From DASZQY01 sp036511595 (GTDB lineage Bacteria; Pseudomonadota; Alphaproteobacteria; Rhizobiales; Kaistiaceae), in the NCBI GenBank assembly GCA_036511595.1, contig DATCBY010000064.1:12444-76443 (forward strand): DNA of 64,000 bases, written 5' to 3'. Every line of letters begins with the position of its first letter. The stretch's first letter is position 1. Below, piece by piece: positions 44,586 through 52,548 of this stretch. The notes under the pieces are model-generated. The model searched no databases and was not told the DNA's origin. It saw only the letters and a program-made list of their open reading frames with translations. The translations under genes and the position numbers were made by a program.

Positions 44586-45560
44586 ATGGGACGTCTCGTT
44601 AACGGCACCTGGGTGAAGGAGGGCCAACCGAGCCCCGATGGCAGCTTTCATCGCGCCGAGACCACGCTCCGCAACTGGGTCACCGCCGACGGCGCTCCCC
44701 GCCCCTCCGGTGTCGGCGGCTTTAAGGCGGAGCCCGGCCGCTACCATCTTTATGTCGCGATGGCCTGCCCGTGGGCACACCGGACGCTGATCTTCCGCAA
44801 GCTGAAGAAGCTCGAAGGCATGATCTCCGTATCGGTAGCCGAACCGCTGATGGAGGAAAACGGCTGGGCGTTCAGCACGGCCCTGCCCGATCACCTTGGC
44901 CACCATCATTTCATGTACGAGGTCTATACCGCCGCCGCACCCGGTTACACCGGCCGAGCCAGCGTGCCCGTCCTCTTCGACATGCTGCAGCAGACGATCG
45001 TATCCAACGAGTCGTCCGAGATTATCCGGATGTTCAATTCGGCGTTCGATCACATCGGCGCCGATCGCTCGGTCGATTTCTATCCGCATGCGCTGCGCCA
45101 CGAGATCGACGCGCTGAATGCTCAGGTTTACGACAACGTCAATAACGGCGTGTACAAGGCCGGCTTCTCACGCACGCAAGAAGCCTACGCCCGCGCCGCT
45201 ACCGCACTGTTCGATATGCTCGACGCGCTCGATCATCGGCTCGCCACCCGCCGCTACCTGATGGGCGAGCGCATCACCGAGGCGGACTGGCGGCTGTTCA
45301 CTACGCTCGTCCGCTTCGACGCGGTGTATTTCACGCACTTCAAATGCAATCTCCGCCGTATCGCGGAGTATCCCAACCTGTCCGGCTACCTGCGCGAGCT
45401 TTACCAGATGCCGGGCATCGCCGAGACCTTCGATCTCGACGCGACACGCCGGCACTATTACACGAGTCACCGCTCCATCAATCCGTTCGGTATCATCCCG
45501 ATCGGGCCGGTGCTCGACTTTCACTCGCCGCACGGTCGGGCCCGGCTGCACGCCGCCTGA
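44586..45560 (+). CDS. Glutathionyl-hydroquinone reductase (Xi-class GST)
   Basis: A 324-residue Xi-class GST of the YqjG/ECM4/PcpF group that reduces glutathionyl-hydroquinones to hydroquinones. The catalytic cysteine is in VAMACPWAHRTLIFRKLK (Cys61). Further marks are VPVLFDMLQQTIVSNESSEI for glutathione binding, YDNVNNGVYKAGFSRTQEAY, and the C-terminal HYYTSHRSINPFGIIPIGP. The ATG at 44586 has GGAG 8 bases upstream. It is convergent with the NUDIX gene (6 bases apart). It probably detoxifies quinones. Confidence 0.92.
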   Translation: MGRLVNGTWVKEGQPSPDGSFHRAETTLRNWVTADGAPRPSGVGGFKAEPGRYHLYVAMACPWAHRTLIFRKLKKLEGMISVSVAEPLMEENGWAFSTALPDHLGHHHFMYEVYTAAAPGYTGRASVPVLFDMLQQTIVSNESSEIIRMFNSAFDHIGADRSVDFYPHALRHEIDALNAQVYDNVNNGVYKAGFSRTQEAYARAATALFDMLDALDHRLATRRYLMGERITEADWRLFTTLVRFDAVYFTHFKCNLRRIAEYPNLSGYLRELYQMPGIAETFDLDATRRHYYTSHRSINPFGIIPIGPVLDFHSPHGRARLHAA

Positions 45561-45566
45561 CGCCGC

Positions 45567-46028
45567 TCACCAGTCGGGCGATGGCGGCGCCCCGCCGATG
45601 ATCTCGGCCAGCCGGCGGCGCGTCGCGTCGGTCGTTCCCTCGGGCAGCGCGTCGAGCGGGAAAAAGCGGCACTCCAGAATTTCGAGATTGGGAACGGCGG
45701 GCGGATGCGCCTGCTTCCATTCGCGGCAGACGAAGACCGTGACGTGATCGCGCTGCGAATAGCGGCGATTGAGGAATACGCCATGCAGGCGCGGCTCGCT
45801 GGTCAGCACCACGCCGGCTTCCTCCTCAAGTTCACGCGCCAGCGAATCGCGCAGTGTTTCCCGCGGCTCGACGCCGCCACCGGGGAAATGCCACCCCGGC
45901 GCATAGCTGTGCCGGATGAGCAGCACTTGATGTTTTTCGTCGAGGACGACTGCCCGCACGCCCAATGTCATCGCTCGCCGGTAGCGGGCAAGGACCAGGA
46001 ACAGGCGGATCGGAAGGCGGAATTGCAA
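45567..46028 (-). CDS. NUDIX hydrolase
   Basis: A 153-residue single-domain NUDIX protein. The box is complete, from GGGVEPRETLRDS to LARELEEEAGV, with the metal-binding REL-x-EE-x-G pattern. The N-terminus MQFRLPIRLFLVLARYRRA is hydrophobic and basic and may associate with the membrane; a shorter start at Met20 (MTLGVRAVV) is possible. The substrate is unknown (nucleoside diphosphate derivative expected). Confidence 0.88.
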   Translation of the reverse strand: MQFRLPIRLFLVLARYRRAMTLGVRAVVLDEKHQVLLIRHSYAPGWHFPGGGVEPRETLRDSLARELEEEAGVVLTSEPRLHGVFLNRRYSQRDHVTVFVCREWKQAHPPAVPNLEILECRFFPLDALPEGTTDATRRRLAEIIGGAPPSPDW

Positions 46029-46153
46029 GGTAAAACGAGGCCTTAATGATTGGGAAACCGGCCATGCGGGAGGCGCAGGGTAGACGCGCCATGGCTGGTC
46101 TGGCGGCCCGGCGCCGGTGCCGCTACCTCAGGCACAACAAAAGGTAGGTTACC

Positions 46154-46267
46154 ATGCTCTCCCGTTTCTTCCGCAGGCTCGACGGCCACCGCCACCTCTG
46201 GTCCGGCATCTCGGCTCCGGGCGAACGCCGCATCGCCGGCGTGCTGATCGCGTTCTTCGGACGCTAG
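46154..46267 (+). CDS. Possible 37-residue small protein
   Basis: ATG at 46154 with AAAGG about 11 bases upstream, ending TAG at 46265-46267. The product starts MLSRFFRRLDGHRHLWSGIS and ends GVLIAFFGR: a basic N-terminal helix and a short hydrophobic end, perhaps membrane-associated. It lies alone in a 289-base gap and I know no homologue; coding is uncertain. Confidence 0.3.
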   Translation: MLSRFFRRLDGHRHLWSGISAPGERRIAGVLIAFFGR

Positions 46268-46317
46268 CACCACCCCTTCGACTTTACGCTGCCGCGACCG
46301 TCGGCTAATCCGGCGGC

Positions 46318-47208
46318 ATGGCCCTGCTCGCCCACCTCTCGGATCCGCATCTCGGGCCGCTGCCGAAAGTGCGCCTTGCGGAACTGGCCTCGAAGCGCGC
46401 CTTCGGCTACCTCAACTGGCGCAGCAACCGCGGGCGCTCCTTTGATGAGCGGACCCTGACGACGCTCACTGCCGATCTCGCCGCCGCGCATCCCGACCAC
46501 ATCGCCGTCACCGGCGATCTCGTCAATATCGGTCTTCCTGCCGAATACGATATCGCACTCGCCTGGCTGCACACGCTTGGCCGCCCGCGCGATGTAACAG
46601 TCGTGCCCGGCAATCACGACGCCTATGTGGCGAGCGCCATTGCGCACTACAGCCGCAAATGGTTGCCCTTCGCTGCCGGCGATTACCCCAATGAGACGAT
46701 GGTCTTTCCGTTCATTCGCCGGCGTGGGCGACTGGCGCTGATCGGGCTGTCGACGGCAATCGCGACGGCACCCCTGATGGCGACCGGCCGCTTCGAGAAG
46801 GACCAGGCCGATGCGCTGTCGGAGGCGCTCGACCGGACGGGCGAGGAAGGTCTCTGCCGGATTGTCCTGATCCATCATCCCCCGGCCGAAGGTGGCGCCA
46901 TTCGCGCCCGGCGCCTGATCGGCGCCGGCCGCGTGCGCGATGCCATTGCCCGGCATGGGGCCGAGCTGGTTCTCCACGGCCACAATCATCGCAGCAGCAT
47001 TGCCTGGATCGACGCGCCCGGCGGCGGCAAGACGCCGGTGGTCGGCGCCGCGGCGGCGGGAGCGACGCCGCACGGCACCAATCCCGGCGCCGCGTACAAT
47101 CTTTTTCACATCGAAGGATCCGGACCGCGCTACACGATCGCGATGACCGAGCGCGGCTACGCCAGGAACGGCGTCATGGCCACCCGCGCCCAACATAAGC
47201 TCGCCTGA
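46318..47208 (+). CDS. Calcineurin-like metallophosphoesterase
   Basis: A 296-residue metallophosphoesterase. The five metal-binding blocks are visible: HLSDPHLGPL, AVTGDLVNIG, VVPGNHDAYV, VLIHHPPAEGG, and VLHGHNHRSSIAW. It resembles class III (CpdA-like/LpxH-like) phosphoesterases; the substrate could be cyclic nucleotides, UDP-lipids or others. No signal peptide is seen. The ATG has no strong SD. It is convergent with the gene at 47225 (16 bases). Confidence 0.88.
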   Translation: MALLAHLSDPHLGPLPKVRLAELASKRAFGYLNWRSNRGRSFDERTLTTLTADLAAAHPDHIAVTGDLVNIGLPAEYDIALAWLHTLGRPRDVTVVPGNHDAYVASAIAHYSRKWLPFAAGDYPNETMVFPFIRRRGRLALIGLSTAIATAPLMATGRFEKDQADALSEALDRTGEEGLCRIVLIHHPPAEGGAIRARRLIGAGRVRDAIARHGAELVLHGHNHRSSIAWIDAPGGGKTPVVGAAAAGATPHGTNPGAAYNLFHIEGSGPRYTIAMTERGYARNGVMATRAQHKLA

Positions 47209-47224
47209 CCACCGATGCCGAAGA

Positions 47225-47872
47225 TCAGCCGACGGCGATCCATGCGTAGATGAACAGCACAGCCGCACCCAGCAGGATGCCGCCGAGGAAGGCCGCGACC
47301 AGCCAGCCGGTAAGCCGCGGATCGACGCCGCGGCGCGGGGCCGGATGCATCGCGGCATCGGCAATCGCCTCGCGCGACTCGGCGCGGCGTCCCTCCTCCC
47401 GCCGTGAGGACGCCTCGCGGCGGGTGGCATCGTCGCGCATGACCCGCTTGATCAGCCAGTCGCCCTCCATCGAGCGCTCGCGCTCGATGATCCGCTCCGC
47501 CACGTAATGGGTGATGGTGTCGGCCATGTCGTCGAGCTTGGCCGTCTCGAGGATGATAGTGCGCCCGAGACGCGTATCCTTTAGGAAGCGGTAGCTGCGC
47601 CGGTCGCGCGCCATGACGACGAACGACGTCATGTCGATCCACAGGCGCGGCGGTGTTCCGGCGGCGACCGAAAAGATGAATTGCTCGTCTTCGGCGGGCA
47701 CCTCGTTGAAGACCGAGCGCAACTCCTCGGCGAGGATCTCGAGGCGCGCCCGCTCGGCGTCGCGGAGTTCCACGACCACGTCAGAGCGCTCGGCCTCGGC
47801 GGTGCGCACCTGACGGATCGTATCGCGCAGGCTGCGGACCTTTTCGCCGCGGTTGTCGGTCGTGTCACTCAA
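47225..47872 (-). CDS. Conserved hypothetical protein with a C-terminal membrane anchor
   Basis: A 215-residue protein. A charged, coiled-coil-like N-terminus (RSLRDTIRQVRTAEAERSD) is followed by a globular region (FIFSVAAGTPPRLWIDMTSF, VMARDRRSYRFLKDTRLGRT). A long Arg/Glu/Ala-rich helix (about 125-180) leads to one C-terminal membrane helix (GWLVAAFLGGILLGAAVLFI). The layout suggests an inner-membrane tail-anchored protein. It looks like a family restricted to Rhizobiales; no function can be assigned. Confidence 0.68.
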   Translation of the reverse strand: MSDTTDNRGEKVRSLRDTIRQVRTAEAERSDVVVELRDAERARLEILAEELRSVFNEVPAEDEQFIFSVAAGTPPRLWIDMTSFVVMARDRRSYRFLKDTRLGRTIILETAKLDDMADTITHYVAERIIERERSMEGDWLIKRVMRDDATRREASSRREEGRRAESREAIADAAMHPAPRRGVDPRLTGWLVAAFLGGILLGAAVLFIYAWIAVG

Positions 47873-47980
47873 CGCTAGAAACTCCAGGGGAACGGCGCGA
47901 CGGTTAACCGATTGTTACCAAACTCCGCGCGGTCCCGTGAGGGGGAAACTGCATGGTCCGCGCCACCGGGAGCGAACGTG

Positions 47981-48457
47981 GTGAATGACCTCCCGGCCGC
48001 AGCCTTGCGCTTCCAAGCCGCCGCGGAAGCCGCCGGACTGCGCATTCAGGTAACGGTGATGCCGGCGGCGACCCGTACCGCCGCGGAGGCCGCGGCCGCG
48101 TGCGGGTGTGCTCTCGCCCAGATTGTCAAATCATTGATCTTCAAAGGGAAAGAGACAGGCCGGCCCTATCTTTTTCTGGCCGCTGGCACCAACCGCGTCA
48201 ACGAAAAGGTAGTCGCGGACCTGGTTGGCGAGGCAATCGTCAGGCCGGATGCAGACTTCGTCCGCGCCGCCACCGGCTTCGCCATCGGCGGCATTCCACC
48301 GCTCGGCCACACCACCCGGCTCGTCCCCTACATCGACGCCGACCTGTTGCAATTTGGGACAGTCTGGGCCGCCGCCGGGACGCCGCACGCCGTCTTCGCG
48401 GTCGACCCGAAGGCGCTTCGCGATGCCACCGGCGGCGGCGTCATCACCGTTACTTGA
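47981..48457 (+). CDS. YbaK/EbsC family aminoacyl-tRNA deacylase-like protein
   Basis: A 158-residue YbaK-fold protein; such proteins hydrolyse mischarged aminoacyl-tRNAs such as Cys-tRNA-Pro or Ala-tRNA-Pro. Signatures: CALAQIVKSLIFKG with the catalytic lysine, YLFLAAGTNRVNEKVV, and FAIGGIPPLGH for substrate recognition. GTG at 47981 (or 47978) is chosen because a GGGAG lies just upstream and the length then fits the family. It is convergent with the PfkB kinase (13 bases). Confidence 0.88.
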   Translation: MNDLPAAALRFQAAAEAAGLRIQVTVMPAATRTAAEAAAACGCALAQIVKSLIFKGKETGRPYLFLAAGTNRVNEKVVADLVGEAIVRPDADFVRAATGFAIGGIPPLGHTTRLVPYIDADLLQFGTVWAAAGTPHAVFAVDPKALRDATGGGVITVT

Positions 48458-48470
48458 AGCGGCTTCGCCG

Positions 48471-49418
48471 TCAGTGCATTGCCCCGGTAGCCGAGATGAC
48501 CCGCCCCATCATCGCCGACTCCACGGCCGTCCGCTTCGGCATCGGCGCGACGGCTCCGTATCCTTCGGTCGACAGCGCCGCGGCGACGTTGGCGTAGCGG
48601 CCCGCGGCGAACGGATCTCCGGTGCGCAGATACTCGGCGAGGAACGCGCCGGTGAACATGTCGCCGGCACCGGTGGCGTCGACAATCTTCGCCGCGCGAG
48701 CCGGCACCCGGACCCGCTTCTCGCGCGTCGCTATCAACGCGCCCTCGGCGCCCAAAGTCAGCGCCACGATCTTGGGCCCGACGCTCAGGTAGAAATCCGC
48801 GATCCTGTCCGCGTCGTCGAGCCCCGTGAGCTGACGCGCATCGTCGAATGACGGCCGCAGGATGTCGGCGAGCCCGGCGGCGGCGTGTATGACAGCCCGC
48901 GCCCGGTCGAGCGGCCACAGGCGGAGACGCAGATTGGTGTCAAAGGAAACGGTGACGTTCGCCGACCGGGCCGTCCGCAATGCGTGAAAGACCGCGTCGG
49001 ACGCTGACGAGGAGATTGCCTGGCTGATGCCCGAGGCATGGACAATCCTTGCCGCCTTTATGGCATCCACGGGCATGTCTTCCGGCGTAATGCGGCTCGC
49101 CGCCGATCCGGCGCGCATGTACGAGAAGGTGTGGCCCTCCGCGCCATGGGTGACGAAATAGAGCCCGGTGTGAGCGACCGGACTCTTCTTCACCGCATTC
49201 ACATCGACACCTTCGGCCCGCCACAGGTCGAGGAAGGCTTCGCCGAACTGGTCGGTTCCAACCGCGGTGACGTAGCCGACCTTCGCCCCCTGCCGCGCCG
49301 CCGCGACGGCCATGTTCGAAGTGTCACCGCCGTAGCCGGGTCGGAACACGGTCTCGCCGCGCGCCCGATTGAGTTCGAACAACGGCTCGCCGATCGCGAT
49401 GATGTCGAGACTAGGCAT
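48471..49418 (-). CDS. PfkB-family sugar kinase (KdgK-like)
   Basis: A 315-residue ribokinase-family kinase. The N-terminal IIAIGEPLFELNR and GYGGDTSNMAVAAARQGAKV, and the catalytic anion hole DATGAGDMFTGAFLAEYL (Asp of GAGD as base), are clear. Closest in type to 2-dehydro-3-deoxygluconate or fructokinase-like enzymes; the sugar is not certain. Its start is 4 bases after the alcohol dehydrogenase stop, so it is probably the last gene of the catabolic operon that begins with the aldehyde dehydrogenase. Confidence 0.9.
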   Translation of the reverse strand: MPSLDIIAIGEPLFELNRARGETVFRPGYGGDTSNMAVAAARQGAKVGYVTAVGTDQFGEAFLDLWRAEGVDVNAVKKSPVAHTGLYFVTHGAEGHTFSYMRAGSAASRITPEDMPVDAIKAARIVHASGISQAISSSASDAVFHALRTARSANVTVSFDTNLRLRLWPLDRARAVIHAAAGLADILRPSFDDARQLTGLDDADRIADFYLSVGPKIVALTLGAEGALIATREKRVRVPARAAKIVDATGAGDMFTGAFLAEYLRTGDPFAAGRYANVAAALSTEGYGAVAPMPKRTAVESAMMGRVISATGAMH

Positions 49419-49422
49419 CACG

Positions 49423-50598
49423 TCAGAGCGTGCCGGCGATCGCCGCGGCGTAGAGGTTCTCGTAATCCGCCGCCTTGAGCACAACCGGATTGCCGCCCGT
49501 CGACGGATCGTATTCAGCCATCGGCGCCGCCTGAGCCACTGCGTCGCTGTCGAACCCGATCTCTTTCAGCGTGTGCGGAATACCGACGCGCCGGCGCAGC
49601 TCCAGCACCCAATCCACAACGCTTTCGGCTTTCTGGCCGGGAAGATCGAGGTATCGCGCGAGCGCCGCCAGCCGCTCCTTGATCGCGGGTGCATTGCGCA
49701 CCAGCACGTATGGCATGACCACCGCGTTGGTCAGACCGTGGTGCGTGCCGCGAAGACTCGAGGCGGGGTGACTCATGGCGTGCATGCCGCCCAGCCCCTT
49801 CTGGAAAGCGATGGCGCCGATAGACGAGGCGGCAAGCATGTAGGCGCGAGCGTTGAGATTGTGCCCGTCCTCGACGGCGACCGGCAACCACTCCTTGCAA
49901 AGGCGCAGGCCCTCCAGTGCGATCCCCTCGCCGAGGGGATGGAAGAACGGGCTGCACCATGACTCCAGGCAATGCGACAACGCATCCATGCCCGTCCATG
50001 CGGTGATCCTCGCGGGCAGGTCGAGGGTGAGTTCGGGATCTGCGATGACGAACCTGGCCAGCATCAGCGGGTGAAAGATGATCTTCTTGGTGTGGTCGGC
50101 CGGATCGGTGACCACCGCAGCGCGACCGACCTCGGAGCCGGTGCCCGCCGTTGTCGGCACCGCAACGATTGGCGCAATCGCGTTGGCGTCGGCCCGCGTC
50201 CACCAGTCTTCGCGATCCTCGAAGTCAAACACCGGTCGCTTCTGGCCCGCCTGGAAGGCCACCAGCTTGCCGATGTCCATGGCCGACCCGCCGCCGAAGG
50301 CAATAACGCCGTCATGCTCGCCCGCCTTGAAGGCGGCAATCCCGTTTACGAGATTTTGCAGCGTCGGGTTGCCGTCGACCTTCGAGAACACCGCAACGGC
50401 GACATTGCCGGCCTTCAGTATATCAAGCGCCCTCGTCACGATCGGCAAGTTGACCAGCCCCGGATCGGTAACAAAGAGCGGCCGCCGTATGCCCGCGGCG
50501 GTGAGCGCCTGCGGCAGCTCCCTGATACGCCCGGGGCCAAAGCGGACGGCCGTCGGATAAGACCAGTTGACGTTGAGCGACGGATAGACGTCGAGCAC
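49423..50598 (-). CDS. Iron-containing alcohol dehydrogenase
   Basis: A 391-residue group III dehydrogenase. The NAD-binding part includes RPLFVTDPGLVNLP and GVIAFGGGSAMDIGKLVAF; metal ligands lie in MDALSHCLESWCSPFFHPLG (Asp and His residues) and GLGGMHAMSHPASSLRGTHHG. The start is GTG at 50598 with AGGAGG 7 bases upstream. The substrate is unknown: lactaldehyde, propanediol and hydroxyacid types share this pattern. It sits between the PH-domain gene and the sugar kinase. Confidence 0.92.
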   Translation of the reverse strand: MLDVYPSLNVNWSYPTAVRFGPGRIRELPQALTAAGIRRPLFVTDPGLVNLPIVTRALDILKAGNVAVAVFSKVDGNPTLQNLVNGIAAFKAGEHDGVIAFGGGSAMDIGKLVAFQAGQKRPVFDFEDREDWWTRADANAIAPIVAVPTTAGTGSEVGRAAVVTDPADHTKKIIFHPLMLARFVIADPELTLDLPARITAWTGMDALSHCLESWCSPFFHPLGEGIALEGLRLCKEWLPVAVEDGHNLNARAYMLAASSIGAIAFQKGLGGMHAMSHPASSLRGTHHGLTNAVVMPYVLVRNAPAIKERLAALARYLDLPGQKAESVVDWVLELRRRVGIPHTLKEIGFDSDAVAQAAPMAEYDPSTGGNPVVLKAADYENLYAAAIAGTL

Positions 50599-50632
50599 GG
50601 GCGCCCTCCTGTTTATTGTTATTGTTTCACTT

Positions 50633-51094
50633 TCAGCGAGTACTCACCTGGGCGCGAAATCGCAGCGGATCGTCCACCATGCGCAGCGGCTCGAATCCCG
50701 AGCCGACGCCACGCACCGTGATGTCGCCGTAGTTGAACAGTCGACCGATCAGCGACTGATCGACGTCGACGCTCTCGACCTTGTCCATGTTCATCTCGAT
50801 GGTATGCCGGCGGATGAAGCCGCGCTTGAGAATGACGCGGAGGTTGGTGACGGCAATCTCGGTGATCCAGCGCTCGAACCAGGCTCGCACGATGAGAAAC
50901 AGCGCCGGCACGCCCAGCACTATGAGCAAAACGAAAGCCCAGCGCTGTTGTGCCGGCAGCATGTCGGAGACGAGACTGAAAGCGACGATCGCGACGACGA
51001 GCAGCAGCACACCCGGCAGATACAGCACCCATGTGAGCGTGGTGCGATGGAGGATTTTTTCTCCCGGCTGCAGCACCTTCTCGAGATAGCTCAT
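50633..51094 (-). CDS. Bacterial PH (bPH2) domain membrane protein
   Basis: A 153-residue protein with MSYLEKVLQPGEKILHRTTL at the N-terminus, two adjacent membrane helices (about residues 24-45 and 52-70), then a soluble YdbS/DUF304-type PH-like domain (RWITEIAVTNLRVILKRGFI, EMNMDKVESVDVDQSLIGRL, GDITVRGVG). Function unknown. Its ATG overlaps the aldehyde dehydrogenase stop by 4 bases (ATGA), and the alcohol dehydrogenase follows after 34 bases. Its place inside a catabolic operon is unexpected. Confidence 0.88.
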   Translation of the reverse strand: MSYLEKVLQPGEKILHRTTLTWVLYLPGVLLLVVAIVAFSLVSDMLPAQQRWAFVLLIVLGVPALFLIVRAWFERWITEIAVTNLRVILKRGFIRRHTIEMNMDKVESVDVDQSLIGRLFNYGDITVRGVGSGFEPLRMVDDPLRFRAQVSTR

Positions 51095-52506
51095 GCGGAT
51101 TGCTCCTGGCCGGTCATTGTCCTGAGATGAAAGCTCTTCGGGCGCGTCAGGTGCTCATAGCCGACGCGCGATAGCGTCGCCCCGCGGCCCGACTCCTTGA
51201 CGCCCACCCAGGCAAGCGCCGGATCGAGGTAGTCGGCGCGATTCATGTACACCGTGCCCGCCTGCAGCTTGTCGCCGATCGCCTTGGCCGCATCGCCGTC
51301 CTCCGTCCACACCGAACCGGTAAGGCCATACGGCGAGTCGTTCATCAGGCGGATAGCCTCGGCATCGGACTTGACCTTCATGACGCCGTGCGCCGGGCCG
51401 AAGGTCTCCTCCATCATGATCGCCATGGAGTGATCGACGTCGGCGAGGAGCTGCGGCGCCAGATAGGGCGTACCGGCCTTGGCCGCTGGGAAGCGGCTGG
51501 CGTCGATGAGCGGCCGGGCGCCCCCGGCGATCGCCTGCGCCACCTGCCCGCGGATGAAATCGGCGGCCTTGGTACGCACCACGGGACCCAGAGTCGTGGC
51601 TTCGTCGGTGGGCGAGCCAAGCTGGTAGCGGTTGATCACAGCTACGGCCGCCTCGACAAAGCGATCGTAGACCGCCTCGTGGACGTAGATGCGCTCCATG
51701 GCGCAGCACGATTGCCCGGAGTTGAAATAGCCGGCATCCACGATGTTCTCGGCCGCGAACGCGATATTGGCATCGGGCCGGACGTAGGCAGGGTCCTTGC
51801 CGCCAAGCTCCAGGCACGTCGCCGGGAAGTTCGGCGCGGCGGCGACCGAGGCCATGACGGCGCGCCCGCCGCCAGTCGAACCGGTGAAGCCGACCTGGTC
51901 GACCAGCCCCGACGAAATAGCCCGGTGCGTCGCGTCGTGCGACATGTGAAGAACCTGGAACACGTCGTTCGGAAGACTCGCCTTTTTAAAGCAGTCGGCG
52001 AAGTGTTCCGCCACCAGCGCCGTCTGGCTGGAGTGCTTCATCACCACCGTGTTGCCGGCTATGATGGCCGGCAGCACCGCGTTCAGCGCCGTCATGTAGG
52101 GAAAATTCCAGGCCGGCAGATTGAGCACGACACCCAGCGGTTCGCGACGGATGAAGCGGGTGAAGCGTTCCTTCGGCCCAACATCGATGTCGGCCAGCGT
52201 GGCCGCCGCGATTGCGATCATGGCGCGCGCGCGTTCCTCGAAGCCGCGCACCTCGCCCGGCCCATAGCGGATCGGGCGTCCCATCTGCCAGGTCAGCGCC
52301 TCAGACACGCGCGCCTTGTCGGCGACCATCGCGTCGGTGAAGGCGGTGGCGATCTTGGTGCGCTCCGCCACCGGCACCTCGCGCCAGACGAGCTGCGCCG
52401 CGCGAGCCCGCTTCAGGGTGTCGAGGACGGTCTTGTCGTCGGCGAGCGGCCGCTCGGCATAGACCGAACCATCAACAGGCGAGATGATTTTCAGGGCAGC
52501 GTTCAT
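51091..52506 (-). CDS. NAD(P)-dependent aldehyde dehydrogenase
   Basis: A 471-residue ALDH superfamily enzyme. Catalytic Glu is in CLELGGKDPAYVRPDAN and catalytic Cys in YFNSGQSCCAMERIYVHE; NLPAWNFPYMTALNAVLPA and GSTGGGRAVMA give the cofactor site, and MMEETFGPAHGV is conserved. It resembles succinate-semialdehyde or gamma-glutamyl-aminoaldehyde dehydrogenases (PuuC/GabD-like), which would fit the neighbouring gamma-glutamyl-amide synthetase homologue. It is 42 bases after that gene and coupled to the PH-domain gene. Confidence 0.92.
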   Translation of the reverse strand: MNAALKIISPVDGSVYAERPLADDKTVLDTLKRARAAQLVWREVPVAERTKIATAFTDAMVADKARVSEALTWQMGRPIRYGPGEVRGFEERARAMIAIAAATLADIDVGPKERFTRFIRREPLGVVLNLPAWNFPYMTALNAVLPAIIAGNTVVMKHSSQTALVAEHFADCFKKASLPNDVFQVLHMSHDATHRAISSGLVDQVGFTGSTGGGRAVMASVAAAPNFPATCLELGGKDPAYVRPDANIAFAAENIVDAGYFNSGQSCCAMERIYVHEAVYDRFVEAAVAVINRYQLGSPTDEATTLGPVVRTKAADFIRGQVAQAIAGGARPLIDASRFPAAKAGTPYLAPQLLADVDHSMAIMMEETFGPAHGVMKVKSDAEAIRLMNDSPYGLTGSVWTEDGDAAKAIGDKLQAGTVYMNRADYLDPALAWVGVKESGRGATLSRVGYEHLTRPKSFHLRTMTGQEQSA

Positions 52507-52548
52507 GAACTCACACTTAGTACCGCGCCTGACCGAGCACCAGCCGGA

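Noticed and set aside
44364..45101. Minus-strand frame opposite the hydroquinone reductase gene
   Set aside because: The plus-strand gene is clearly conserved; the opposite frame has no SD or recognisable domain.
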